Shown here piece by piece: positions 18,112 through 26,377 of a stretch of 64,000 nt of DNA (position 1 is its first letter; each line of letters begins with the position of its first letter). Source of the DNA: Deltaproteobacteria bacterium. GTDB lineage: Bacteria > Myxococcota_A > UBA9160 > SZUA-336. The stretch is from contig JAJDAJ010000111.1 of NCBI GenBank assembly GCA_029261925.1, positions 36,432 through 100,431 on the forward strand. The letters are read 5' to 3'. The translations under genes and the position numbers were made by a program. Under the pieces are notes generated by a model that was not told where the DNA came from, searched no databases, and worked only from the letters and a program-made list of their open reading frames with translations.

Positions 18112-18714
18112 GTGCGTCTGGTCGCCTGGATCCTGCTCTGCGCGCTGGTGCGACCGGCCCTGGCCGACGAGCTCCGGGTGGTCTGCCTGGGCGACTCGCT
18201 GACCGAGGGCTACGGGCTGGCGGCCGACGAGGCGTATCCGGCGCTGGTCGAGCAGCGCCTGCACGCCGAGGGGCGCGGCGACGTGCGCGTGATCAACGCG
18301 GGGATCAGCGGATCGACCACCGCCAGCGGGCCGGCGCGCCTGCGCTGGCAGCTGCGGGGCGAGCCCGACGTGCTGCTGCTCGCCCTGGGTGGAAACGACG
18401 GTCTGCGAGGGCTGGACCTCGAGACCACCCGCGCCAATCTCGCGCGGGTGATCGCCATGGCGCGCGAGGCCGGGGTGAGCGTGTTGCTGGCCGGCATGAA
18501 GCTGCCTCCGAACTACGGCGAGACCTACACGCGCGACTTCGAGCGCATGTACTTCGAGCTGGCTGCGGACCACGAAGTGCCCATGATCCCGTTCCTGCTG
18601 GAGGGCGTGGCCGGTCGGCCGGAGCTCAACCTGCCCGACGGCATCCACCCCAATGCGCGCGGGCACGCGATCGTGGCCGAGCTGGTCTACCGGCACCTGA
18701 AGGCGCTGCTTTGA
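18112..18714 (+). CDS. tesA: Periplasmic SGNH-type thioesterase/arylesterase (TesA-like)
   Basis: A 200-residue GDSL/SGNH hydrolase like E. coli TesA (multifunctional acyl-CoA thioesterase I, protease I, lysophospholipase L1). Start is GTG. A signal peptide is followed by ALA just before DELRVVCLGDSLTEGYGL, in which Ser29 is the nucleophile. Gly in INAGISG and Asn in GGND form the oxyanion hole. The catalytic Asp/His pair is in DGIHPNARGH near the end. Its TGA overlaps the TTG start of the ABC ATPase (TTGA). It is co-directional with the ABC pair that in E. coli (ybbAP) is divergent from tesA. Confidence 0.93.
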   Translation: MRLVAWILLCALVRPALADELRVVCLGDSLTEGYGLAADEAYPALVEQRLHAEGRGDVRVINAGISGSTTASGPARLRWQLRGEPDVLLLALGGNDGLRGLDLETTRANLARVIAMAREAGVSVLLAGMKLPPNYGETYTRDFERMYFELAADHEVPMIPFLLEGVAGRPELNLPDGIHPNARGHAIVAELVYRHLKALL

Positions 18715-19376
18715 TCCTGCGCGTGCGCGACGTGCACAAGTCCTTCCCGCAGCCGGGCGGCACGCTGGAGGTTCTGCGCGGCGTGGAGCTCGAGGTCCGC
18801 GAGGGCGAGACGGTCGCGATCCTGGGAACGTCGGGGTCGGGCAAGTCGACGCTGCTGTCGCTGCTGGCCGGTCTCGACGCGCCGACCCGCGGCAGCGTCG
18901 AGGTCGCGGGCCAGGATCTCGCGGCTCTCGACGAGGCCGGGCTCGCGGCCTTCCGGGCGAGCCAGCTCGGCATCGTCTTCCAGCAGTACCACCTCCTGGG
19001 CGGACTGACCGCGCTCGAGAACACCAGCCTCCCGCTCGAGCTGCACGACGTCGCTGCGCCCGACGCCGAGACGCGGGCGCGCGACGCGCTGGAGCGCGTC
19101 GGGCTCGGCGAGCGCCTGGGGCACTTCCCGCACGAGCTCAGCGGGGGTGAGCAGCAGCGCGTGGCGATCGCGCGGGCGCTGGTGGTCGAGCCTGCGCTGA
19201 TCCTGGCCGACGAGCCCAGCGGCAGCCTCGACGATCGCACCGGTGAGATCGTGATGGGGCTGCTCTTCGACCTGGTGGCGAAGCAGGGCACCACGCTGGT
19301 GCTGGTCACGCACAGCGATCCGCTGGCCGCGCGCTGCGATCGCGCCCTGCGCCTGCGCGACGGCGTCCTGGCCTAG
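18711..19376 (+). CDS. ybbA: ABC transporter ATP-binding protein (YbbA-like)
   Basis: A 221-residue ATPase of the LolD/MacB/YbbA subgroup. Walker A is GTSGSGKST (about residue 40), the Q-loop lies in FQQYHLLGGLTALEN, the signature is LSGGEQQRVAIARAL, Walker B is ALILADEPSGSLD, and the H-loop is VTHS. It should drive the large permease directly downstream. The TTG start overlaps the tesA stop; a later GTG at 18723 is an alternative. The tesA-ybbA-ybbP order suggests a role with lipid or lysophospholipid handling in the envelope (inference from context). Confidence 0.93.
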   Translation: MILRVRDVHKSFPQPGGTLEVLRGVELEVREGETVAILGTSGSGKSTLLSLLAGLDAPTRGSVEVAGQDLAALDEAGLAAFRASQLGIVFQQYHLLGGLTALENTSLPLELHDVAAPDAETRARDALERVGLGERLGHFPHELSGGEQQRVAIARALVVEPALILADEPSGSLDDRTGEIVMGLLFDLVAKQGTTLVLVTHSDPLAARCDRALRLRDGVLA

Positions 19377-19390
19377 GGCAGGGCTCCGGC

Positions 19391-21961
19391 ATGGCCCTGC
19401 GCGCGCCCCTGACCCTGCGCCTGGCGTGGATCGAGCTGCGCAACGACCGCCGCTTCGCAGTCCTGTTCGCACTGAACCTGGCGCTCGGGCTCTGCGGCTT
19501 CGTCGCGCTCGATGCCTTCAAGACCTCGCTCGACGCCACGCTGGACCGCCGCTCGCGCTCGATGCTCGGCGCCGATCTGCAGCTCGTCGCGCGCCGGCCG
19601 ATCCGCTCGGCGGAGCGCGAGCGCGTCGACGCCGCGGCCGGGCCCGGGGCCGTGGCGCTCGACGAGGCCGAGATGCCCTCGATGGTGGCGGCCGGACCGC
19701 GCTCGCGGCTGACCCAGCTGCGCGTGGTCGGGCCCGCGTTTCCCCTGCGCGGCGAGATCGGTCTGCGCGTCGCCGGCGCGCGCGGGAGCGGTGCGGGCCA
19801 GCGCCTGGACGGCACGCCGGTCGTCTGGCTGGCGCCCGAGCTGCTCGCGCAGCTCGACGTGGACGTCGGCGACGAGGTGCGCATCGGCCAGGCGAGCTTC
19901 GCGGTCGGAGACGTCGTCGAGCGCGACAACGGCATCGCCGCGGGGGGCTTCGCGCTGGCGCCGCGCGCCTACATCGGCGCCTCGCAGCTGGCCGCCACGG
20001 GGCTGGTGCAGTACGGCAGCCGCGTGGTCTACCGGCGCATGTACCGGCTGCCCGACCGCGTGGATCCACAGGTGCTCGTCGAGTCGCTGCGCCCGGATCC
20101 GCTGCTCGAGAAGGTCCGCGTGCAGAGCCACCGCGATGCTGGCGAGGACATCGCGCGCGTCGTCGGCTACCTGAGCGACTTCCTCTCTCTGGTGTCGCTG
20201 GTCGCGCTGCTGCTGGCGGGACTGGGCGCGGCGTTCCTGTTCCGCAGCTTCCTGGCCCGGCGCCTGCGCGACGTGGCCGTGCTGGTCTGCGTGGGCGCGT
20301 CCTTCGGACGCGCGCAGACCGTGTACGTCTGGCAGCTGGTGCTGCTCGGTCTGGGCGCGTCGCTGGTCACCGTGGTGCTCAGCGCGCTCCTCGTGCCGCT
20401 GGTGCCGTGGCTGCTCGGTCCCGAGCTGGTGCCGCTCGCGGTGGCGCCGACGATCGGACCGCGCAGCGTGGTGATCGCGGTCGGGGCGGCGATCGGCGGC
20501 AGCCTGCTGCTGGCCCTGCCCTCGGTGCTGCGCCTGCGCAGCCTCAAGCCCGCGGTGCTCTTCAGCGAGGCGGCGCACCCGGAGCTCGCGCCGCGCTGGT
20601 GGGCCGGCGTGCTCTACCTGCCGACGGTGCTGCTGTACTGGGCGCTCGCGTCGTGGCAGGCGTACTCACCGCTGCGCGGGGCGCTGTTCGTCGGCTTCCT
20701 GGCGGGCGCCTGCGTGCTGCTCGGCGCGGCGCTGTGGGCGGGGCTGCGCGTCGCCGAGCGCGTGGCCGCCTCGCGGGCGCTGCCCCTGCGTCTGGCGCTG
20801 CGACACATGGTGCGCCAGCGCACGCGCACGCTGGCCGCGTTCCTGGCGATCGGGCTCAGCGCCCTGCTGCTCGACGTGGTCCCGCAGCTGCGCGCGGTGC
20901 TGCGCGCCGAGGTGGACCGGCCCGAGGGCGAGGCGATCCCCAGCCTGTTCCTGATCGACATCCAGGACGAGCAGGTCGAGCCGCTGCGCGCGCTGGTCCA
21001 GGACCTCGGCAGCGAGCTGGTGCAGCTCTCGCCGCTGACCCGCGCCCGGCTGACGCACGTCGACGGCGTGGAGGTGCCGCGGCGGCCGCCGGAGCCGGAT
21101 CCGGGCGCCTCGCCGGAGGAGCGCGAGGAGGCGCGGCTGCGGCATCGCAGCTACAACCTGAGCTCGCGCGAGCGCCTCTCCGACTCCGAGCGCCTCGTGG
21201 AGGGGCGCGAGTTCAGCGGGCGCTACGACTGGGACGCCGGGGGCACGGCCGAGATGTCGGTCGAGTCGGAGTTCGCGGAGCGTCTCGAGCTGGAGCTCGG
21301 AGACACGCTGCGCTTCGACGTGCAGGGCGTGCCCGTCAGCGGCCGCGTCGTGCAGCTGCGCGAGATCCGCTGGCAGAGCTTCGCGCCGAACTTCTTCGTG
21401 CAGTTCCAGCCCGGGGTGCTCGACGACGCCCCCAAGATCTGGATCGCCGCGCTCCCCGAGATGTCGCGAGAGCGCAAGCTCGATCACCAGCGCGAGATCG
21501 TGGGCGCGTTCCCGAACGTCTCGGTGATCGACATCAGCGCGGTCGTCGCGCGCGTGCTCGGGATCGTCGAGCAGGTGCAGCTGGCGACGAACTTCATGGC
21601 CGCGCTGGCCCTGCTCGCCGGCCTGGCCCTGATCTACGCGATCGCCAGCCACCAGGCGGAGGAGCGGCGCTGGGAGACCAACCTGCTCAAGGTGCTCGGC
21701 GCGGACTTCGCGCGGATCGCGGCGATCGTGCGCTGGGAGTTCGGCCTGATCTCGCTGGGCGCGGCGGTTCTCGGGGCGCTGGCCAGCCTGCTGCTGAGCT
21801 GGATGCTCGCGCGCTGGGTCATGGACGCACCCTGGCGACCGGGCTGGGCGGCGCCGCTGATCAGCGCCGTCGCCATCCCGGCGCTCTGCGTCCTGACCGC
21901 CGGGCTGGCGACGCGCCGCACCCTGCGCGAGCGGCCCCTGGCGCTGCTGCAGCGCAGCTAG
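19391..21961 (+). CDS. ybbP: ABC transporter permease (YbbP-like, FtsX domains)
   Basis: An 856-residue permease with one N-terminal transmembrane helix, a large periplasmic domain (residues about 45-250), a first FtsX-type core (about 260-400) and two helices after it. A second periplasmic domain containing the long charged segment around residue 560-600 follows, then a final FtsX core (about 730-850). This duplicated layout is characteristic of YbbP/DUF214-type permeases. With YbbA it forms a probable mechanotransmission or lipoprotein/lipid-handling ABC system rather than a classical importer. It starts 14 bases after the ATPase stop. Confidence 0.92.
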   Translation: MALRAPLTLRLAWIELRNDRRFAVLFALNLALGLCGFVALDAFKTSLDATLDRRSRSMLGADLQLVARRPIRSAERERVDAAAGPGAVALDEAEMPSMVAAGPRSRLTQLRVVGPAFPLRGEIGLRVAGARGSGAGQRLDGTPVVWLAPELLAQLDVDVGDEVRIGQASFAVGDVVERDNGIAAGGFALAPRAYIGASQLAATGLVQYGSRVVYRRMYRLPDRVDPQVLVESLRPDPLLEKVRVQSHRDAGEDIARVVGYLSDFLSLVSLVALLLAGLGAAFLFRSFLARRLRDVAVLVCVGASFGRAQTVYVWQLVLLGLGASLVTVVLSALLVPLVPWLLGPELVPLAVAPTIGPRSVVIAVGAAIGGSLLLALPSVLRLRSLKPAVLFSEAAHPELAPRWWAGVLYLPTVLLYWALASWQAYSPLRGALFVGFLAGACVLLGAALWAGLRVAERVAASRALPLRLALRHMVRQRTRTLAAFLAIGLSALLLDVVPQLRAVLRAEVDRPEGEAIPSLFLIDIQDEQVEPLRALVQDLGSELVQLSPLTRARLTHVDGVEVPRRPPEPDPGASPEEREEARLRHRSYNLSSRERLSDSERLVEGREFSGRYDWDAGGTAEMSVESEFAERLELELGDTLRFDVQGVPVSGRVVQLREIRWQSFAPNFFVQFQPGVLDDAPKIWIAALPEMSRERKLDHQREIVGAFPNVSVIDISAVVARVLGIVEQVQLATNFMAALALLAGLALIYAIASHQAEERRWETNLLKVLGADFARIAAIVRWEFGLISLGAAVLGALASLLLSWMLARWVMDAPWRPGWAAPLISAVAIPALCVLTAGLATRRTLRERPLALLQRS

Positions 21962-22001
21962 CCGTCGGCTCGCCGGACTGCGGGTCGGTCGGGGGATCGG
22001 A

Positions 22002-22007
22002 TACGAT
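22002..22007 (+). promoter_or_regulatory. -10-like element TACGAT, 6 bases before GTPase ATG
   Basis: TACGAT (matching TATAAT at four of six positions) is followed by six bases and the ATG at 22014. No -35 or Shine-Dalgarno is evident. It is one of the recurrent start-proximal boxes in this window. Confidence 0.35.
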
Positions 22008-22013
22008 GGGGCC

Positions 22014-23393
22014 ATGGCGGTCCCGGTGCACCTGATCTCCGGCTTTCTCGGCGCGGGCAAGACGACCGCGATCCGCGCGCAGCTCGAGGCGCGGCGACAC
22101 GAGCGTGTGGCCATCATCGTCAACGACTTTGGCGAGGCCGGCCTCGACGAGGCGGCGCTGGGCGAGGACGAGCCGTTCCGGATCACCAGCATCCCCGGCG
22201 CGTGCGTCTGCTGCACGGCGCCCGACGGCTTCGTCGCCGCGCTCGGCGCCGTGCTGGCCGACGGTCCCGACCGCCTGATCATCGAGCCGACCGGTCTGGC
22301 GCGCCCGCAGGACCTGATCGACACCATCCGGCGCAGCCCGCAGCGCGACGCCGTCGAGCTGGCGCCCGTCGTGGTCCTGCTCGATCCGCGCCAGCTCGCA
22401 CCCGACGGGCTCGGTGCGCTGCCCGTGCTGCGCGAGCAGCTGGAGGCGGCCGATGTGCTGGTCGCCAATCACACCGACGCCTGCGGCCCCGACGACCTGG
22501 CCCGCTTCGACGCGCTCGTCGACGAGCTCTGGCCGGCACCGCTCGCGGTGGTGCGCACGACGCACGGGCGCCTGGAGCCGGCGGTCCTCGACTGGCCCGA
22601 GGGCGAGGGTGCGCGCGCGCCGCGCGCCCTCCGGGTCGATGGAGATCATGACCACGATCACGCCCACGGTGCGGACTCGACCCGTGGCTTCGCCGCGCGG
22701 TCCTGGCGCTGGTCGCCGGAGGTGGTGTTCTCCCGCGAGCGCCTGCTCGACGCGCTGGCGCGCCTGGCGACCGGCGCTGCCGGCGCCCCGCTGGCGCGCC
22801 TCAAGGGCATCTTCCGCACCCAGGAGGGCGTGTACCTGCTGGAGGTCGCGGGCGGTGACGTTCACGATCGCCTGACCTCGCATCGCCGCGACAGCCGCGT
22901 CGACGTGATCGTCGCCTCCGAGGAGCCCGGGCCCCTGGAGGCCGCGGGTCGCTGGCTCGAGGACGCCGTGATGCGCGACGACGAGCTCCAGCTCGACACC
23001 GAGCGCATCGAGCTGGTCCTGCCCGACGGTCGCGTCAGCCTGGTGGACCGCGATCTCCTGACGGGGCTGCCCGACCAGGTCGCCGACGTCTCGCCGCTGT
23101 TCCCGAAGCGCGAGGGCAGTGCGGCGCGCGTGGACCGGCTCTGGTCCGCGCTCGACCTCCCCGCCAGGGGACATGCGGTCGTCGTCGCGGGCGACGGCTT
23201 CGCGACCGAGCCGGTGTCGATCGAGATCCTGCGCCAGGGCTACGTGCTGCACAGCCAGGGCGACCGGCCGCTGCCGGAGGGGCAGGGCGGTCCGTTCCGG
23301 CTGCTGATTCCCGAGGAGGCAGATGCGCCGCTGGGCGCCTGCGCCAACGTCAAGGGACTGGCGAAGATCGTCGTCCGCGAGGAGAGCGCCTGA
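22014..23393 (+). CDS. COG0523 (CobW/ZNG1-type) GTPase fused to a sulfite-oxidase-like domain
   Basis: A 459-residue two-part protein. Residues 1-340 are a G3E-family metallochaperone GTPase: P-loop GFLGAGKT (10-17), NDFGE (38-41 region), the metal motif CVCC (64-67), EPTG (91-94), a His-rich loop DHDHDHAH (211-218) and the CobW C-terminal domain. The guanine-specificity motif is NHTD (152-155) instead of NKxD. From about residue 345 a second domain resembles the molybdopterin (sulfite-oxidase) fold: LPDQVADVSPLFPKREG, DGFATEPVSIEIL, GPFRLLIPE and GACANVKGLAKI. The family delivers or inserts metal ions; the fusion partner suggests involvement with a cofactor enzyme (inference). Its TGA overlaps the next ATG. 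Confidence 0.85.
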   Translation: MAVPVHLISGFLGAGKTTAIRAQLEARRHERVAIIVNDFGEAGLDEAALGEDEPFRITSIPGACVCCTAPDGFVAALGAVLADGPDRLIIEPTGLARPQDLIDTIRRSPQRDAVELAPVVVLLDPRQLAPDGLGALPVLREQLEAADVLVANHTDACGPDDLARFDALVDELWPAPLAVVRTTHGRLEPAVLDWPEGEGARAPRALRVDGDHDHDHAHGADSTRGFAARSWRWSPEVVFSRERLLDALARLATGAAGAPLARLKGIFRTQEGVYLLEVAGGDVHDRLTSHRRDSRVDVIVASEEPGPLEAAGRWLEDAVMRDDELQLDTERIELVLPDGRVSLVDRDLLTGLPDQVADVSPLFPKREGSAARVDRLWSALDLPARGHAVVVAGDGFATEPVSIEILRQGYVLHSQGDRPLPEGQGGPFRLLIPEEADAPLGACANVKGLAKIVVREESA

Positions 23394-24178
23394 TGCACGA
23401 CCCGTTCGGATTCGGAGACAGGGGAGGCCTGGTGATCGGTGCCGGCCAGGGCATGGGCCGCGAGGCCGCGCTGCTGCTGGCGCGCCTGGGCGCACGCCTG
23501 GCTCTCGTCGACGTCGAGGCGGAGCGCGGCGAGGCCGTCGCGAAGGAGGTGCGCGCGCTCGGCACCAGCGCCGCGCCGCTGAGCTTCGACGTGACCGACG
23601 CGGCGCAGGTCCGTGCCGGCGTCGAGGCGGCGATCAAGGAGCTGGGGCGGATCGACGTGCTGATCAACATCGTCGGCATGGCGGGCTGGGGTCCGCTGCT
23701 CGACATCGAGCCCGAGGACTGGGACCGCGACGTGCTCCTGAACCTGAAGCAGCACTTCCTGGTGTGCCGCGAGGTCGGGCGCCACATGCGCGACGCCGGC
23801 GGCGGCGCCATCTCCGTCGTGGCCTCGGTCAGCGGCCTCTTCGCCGCCCCCAATCACGGGCCCTACGGTGCCGCGAAGTCGGGCGTGATGGCCCTGGTGC
23901 GCACCATGTCGCAGGAGTGGGAGCCGCACGGCATCCGCGTCAACGCCGTCGCGCCGGGCTCGGTGCGCACGCCGCGCATCATGGCCATGCGCGAGAGCGG
24001 CGAGATCGCCGAGAGTGACCCGCGCGCCGCCGGACGCGAGTCCGAGCCGCTCGACATCGCCAACGCCCTGGTCTTCCTCGTCTCCGACATGGCCCGCCGC
24101 ATCAACGGCCAGGTCATCGTCGTGGACGGCGGCACGATCGCGCGCTTCCCGTTCGGCGACATGGAGCGGACCGGTTGA
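23393..24178 (+). CDS. Short-chain dehydrogenase/reductase
   Basis: A 261-residue classical SDR with a cofactor motif varied to VIGAGQGMGREAA, INIVG in place of NNAG, catalytic Ser in VASVSGL, YGAAKSG, and a C-terminal NGQVIVVDGG typical of the family. The substrate is unknown. The start overlaps the stop of the GTPase fusion (TGATG), and its own stop overlaps the TTG start of the following lipoprotein. The three genes are therefore probably co-transcribed. Confidence 0.87.
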   Translation: MHDPFGFGDRGGLVIGAGQGMGREAALLLARLGARLALVDVEAERGEAVAKEVRALGTSAAPLSFDVTDAAQVRAGVEAAIKELGRIDVLINIVGMAGWGPLLDIEPEDWDRDVLLNLKQHFLVCREVGRHMRDAGGGAISVVASVSGLFAAPNHGPYGAAKSGVMALVRTMSQEWEPHGIRVNAVAPGSVRTPRIMAMRESGEIAESDPRAAGRESEPLDIANALVFLVSDMARRINGQVIVVDGGTIARFPFGDMERTG

Positions 24179-25119
24179 GGCGCGTTCCGCGCCTGCTGGC
24201 GGGCGCTGCCCTTCTGATTCTTGGTGGCTGTGCGACGCCCCCTGAAGTCTACCGTCCGACCGATCCTTACTATCGCCTGCGCCAGGTCGAATTCCCGGGC
24301 GAGACCCCCCGGCTCGAGCGGGCCGAGTTTCATCCGCTCGTGGACGGGCTGAACCACTACCTCCTCAGCCTGCCCACGAAACTCCTGCTCCTGAACTGGC
24401 GCGTGATGGATCACGAGCTGCCGGAGCGCAACGTGCAGCTCCTCCAGCACTACCTGGACCTCAACGGGCTCACAGCAGTCAAGATCCGGCACAACCGCTA
24501 CGACCCGATCGATGAGCTCCGTCGACTCACGCAGAACTCCGACGTTGGGTGGGGCTATCGCTACACGCTGGGGCTCGTCAGCTGGCTGCAGTACACGATA
24601 TTTCCCGGGAGGCTCTTCGGCGGCCTCCCGCTCATCGGCGTCGGGGATCACTTCAATCCGTTCAGCAATACCGTGCACGTGTACTCGAGTGACCTGGGGA
24701 TCCTCCTGCACGAGCTCGGGCACGCCAAGGACTACGTGGAGCACGACTCGCGTGGAACGAGCTTCGTCCTGATGCGCCTGGTGCCGGGGATCGATCTGAT
24801 GCAGGAGGCGCGGGCGACGGGTGACGCGATCCGATACTTGCGTTGCGTGAGCGAGCCGGGCGCCGAGATCCGAGCCTACCGGACACTCATTCCGGCCTAC
24901 TCGACGTACATCGCGGGCTACTTCGAGGGCGGACTCGTCGTGACCCTGCCCCTGGTGGCAGTGGGGCACGTCAGCGGGCGTGCCCAGGCGGCGCGACGCT
25001 CCCGCGCGATCGAGATGACGGCCGAGTTCCCTTCCGGGCGCCATCCCGATGACTACCTTCCGGGCTTCTGCGGGCCCGTACTGCCCATTCCGGGCTTGTC
25101 GCCCGGCCCGGATCCGTGA
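24175..25119 (+). CDS. Predicted lipoprotein with HExxH metallopeptidase-like motif
   Basis: A 314-residue protein with a lipoprotein signal (hydrophobic core, then LGGC; Cys about residue 19). The central region contains HVYSSDLGILLHELGHAKDYVEHD with HELGH at residues 179-183, a zinc-protease-type HExxH. A downstream Glu needed for a gluzincin could lie in LMQEARATGDAIRYL (about 40 residues on), giving a minigluzincin-like layout. Sequence family not recognised; peptidase activity is inferred from the motif only. TTG start overlapping the SDR stop. Third-codon positions are visibly richer in A/T than in neighbours, as in the next gene. Confidence 0.72.
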   Translation: MRRVPRLLAGAALLILGGCATPPEVYRPTDPYYRLRQVEFPGETPRLERAEFHPLVDGLNHYLLSLPTKLLLLNWRVMDHELPERNVQLLQHYLDLNGLTAVKIRHNRYDPIDELRRLTQNSDVGWGYRYTLGLVSWLQYTIFPGRLFGGLPLIGVGDHFNPFSNTVHVYSSDLGILLHELGHAKDYVEHDSRGTSFVLMRLVPGIDLMQEARATGDAIRYLRCVSEPGAEIRAYRTLIPAYSTYIAGYFEGGLVVTLPLVAVGHVSGRAQAARRSRAIEMTAEFPSGRHPDDYLPGFCGPVLPIPGLSPGPDP

Positions 25120-25153
25120 TAGCTCTGCGGCGTAATCTCCGGGAGGGTTCCAC

Positions 25154-25930
25154 ATGCTGCGCTTCCGGCGCGCACCTCTGGCCCTGATCTTCCTCGGCCC
25201 CCTCGTCGCATGCACGCATCCCCTCGAGGTGAGAAACCTGCGCATGTACGAGACCTCGGTCCGCCTCGCCCCGGCGGAGGAGGCAATGACCGTCGGCGTC
25301 TTACCGTTTAGCGGCGGGCCCGACGATGTCTTCTACTTCAACGCACTGGTGCAGCGCCTCGCACAGGATCCCGCCCTCGAATCGGTCGAGACCGACTACG
25401 TGCGCCGTGTCGCCGGGGAGCGACCCGATCTGATCCTCTCGATCTCTCCCCATGCGAGCTATCGCAGCTCGGGCTGGAACTTCCTCATCAACTGGCCGGG
25501 GTTCCTGCTGTTCACCCCGGCGTGGAACGGGTACGTCTACCACGCAGACGTGATGACCGACTTCGCGATCCATGATGGGGACGGTCAGCTCCTCAGCTCC
25601 GCGCAGGTGCCCGTGGCCTACGACATCCGTCAGACCGACGGGGATCGGGGCGCGGTCGCCGGGTTCAGCTGGCTCGAGGTCTCGCTGATGGCGTTCATCG
25701 GCGGTATCTACAACGCGCAGAACTTCGACCGCGACATCATCGGAACGCTCCAGAACACCGTGCGCAACAACTACGCGACCTTCGTTCACAACGATCTGCA
25801 GTCGAAGCTCCGCTCCGCCAGCAGAGCGGTGATCGCGCGCAGGCGCGCCGAGGAGGCGCTTCCCGAGATCGGAGCGGGGTCGCCAGTCGACGAGCAGGAG
25901 GGGCCCTCCGCCGGGGTCGACGGACGCTGA
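25154..25930 (+). CDS. Predicted lipoprotein (258 aa), partner of the preceding gene
   Basis: It has a signal peptide with lipobox LVAC (Cys about residue 20), then a soluble domain with VGVLPFSGGPDDVFYFNALVQRL, reminiscent of small outer-membrane-associated lipoproteins with a TolB-N or GNA1162-like fold. A hydrophobic stretch WNFLINWPGFLLFTPAWNGY lies mid-protein and a charged, helical C-terminus follows. The function is unknown. It lies 34 bases after the HExxH lipoprotein with GGGAGGG before the ATG, so the two form a unit. GC3 is slightly lower than in surrounding genes. Confidence 0.72.
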   Translation: MLRFRRAPLALIFLGPLVACTHPLEVRNLRMYETSVRLAPAEEAMTVGVLPFSGGPDDVFYFNALVQRLAQDPALESVETDYVRRVAGERPDLILSISPHASYRSSGWNFLINWPGFLLFTPAWNGYVYHADVMTDFAIHDGDGQLLSSAQVPVAYDIRQTDGDRGAVAGFSWLEVSLMAFIGGIYNAQNFDRDIIGTLQNTVRNNYATFVHNDLQSKLRSASRAVIARRRAEEALPEIGAGSPVDEQEGPSAGVDGR

Positions 25931-25948
25931 GCGCCGGCTCCCGCCGGC

Positions 25949-26359
25949 TCAGCCGTCGTACGTGAAGCTCTGGCTCGGCTCGGGTGCGGTGCGCACGGCG
26001 TCGCGCACGCGGGTCCAGCCGTCGCGCAGGGCTCCGGCGTCGACGCGGCCGGCGACCTGGGTGTAGCCGGCCTTCTCGAGCATCTCCGGGAGGCGCTCGC
26101 GGGTGCACTCGAGTGCCCAGTCCAGACCGTCGCCGACCTCGGCCGGATCGAGATCGAGCTGCCCCGGGGCTGACGGCGGCATGTGGTAGTGCGGCGACTG
26201 GCGGAAGCAGTCGAAGCGCAGCACCTGGGTGTCCTCGCCGTCCACGTCGGCGTAGATCTCGATGCTGGTCCCGCCGTCGTCGTCGATGTCCCGGCGCAGC
26301 ACGTCGAAGCGCAGCCCGCCGAGGTCCACAGCCACCTTCTCGCCGACCGAGATCTTCAT
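25949..26359 (-). CDS. Hypothetical protein (136 aa)
   Basis: A soluble acidic protein. The N-terminal half reads as beta strands (ISVGEKVAVDLGGLRFDVLRRDI... IEIYADVDGEDTQVLRFDCF) and contains HYHMPP. The C-terminal half is helical (GLDWALECTRERLPEMLEKAGY). It resembles widespread uncharacterised bacterial proteins of this length. Family not named with confidence. It follows the crotonase gene on the same strand with an 18-base gap. TAAGCT lies 7 bases before its ATG, so it may also have its own start point. Confidence 0.65.
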   Translation of the reverse strand: MKISVGEKVAVDLGGLRFDVLRRDIDDDGGTSIEIYADVDGEDTQVLRFDCFRQSPHYHMPPSAPGQLDLDPAEVGDGLDWALECTRERLPEMLEKAGYTQVAGRVDAGALRDGWTRVRDAVRTAPEPSQSFTYDG

Positions 26360-26377
26360 GCTGCCGAGCTTATCACC

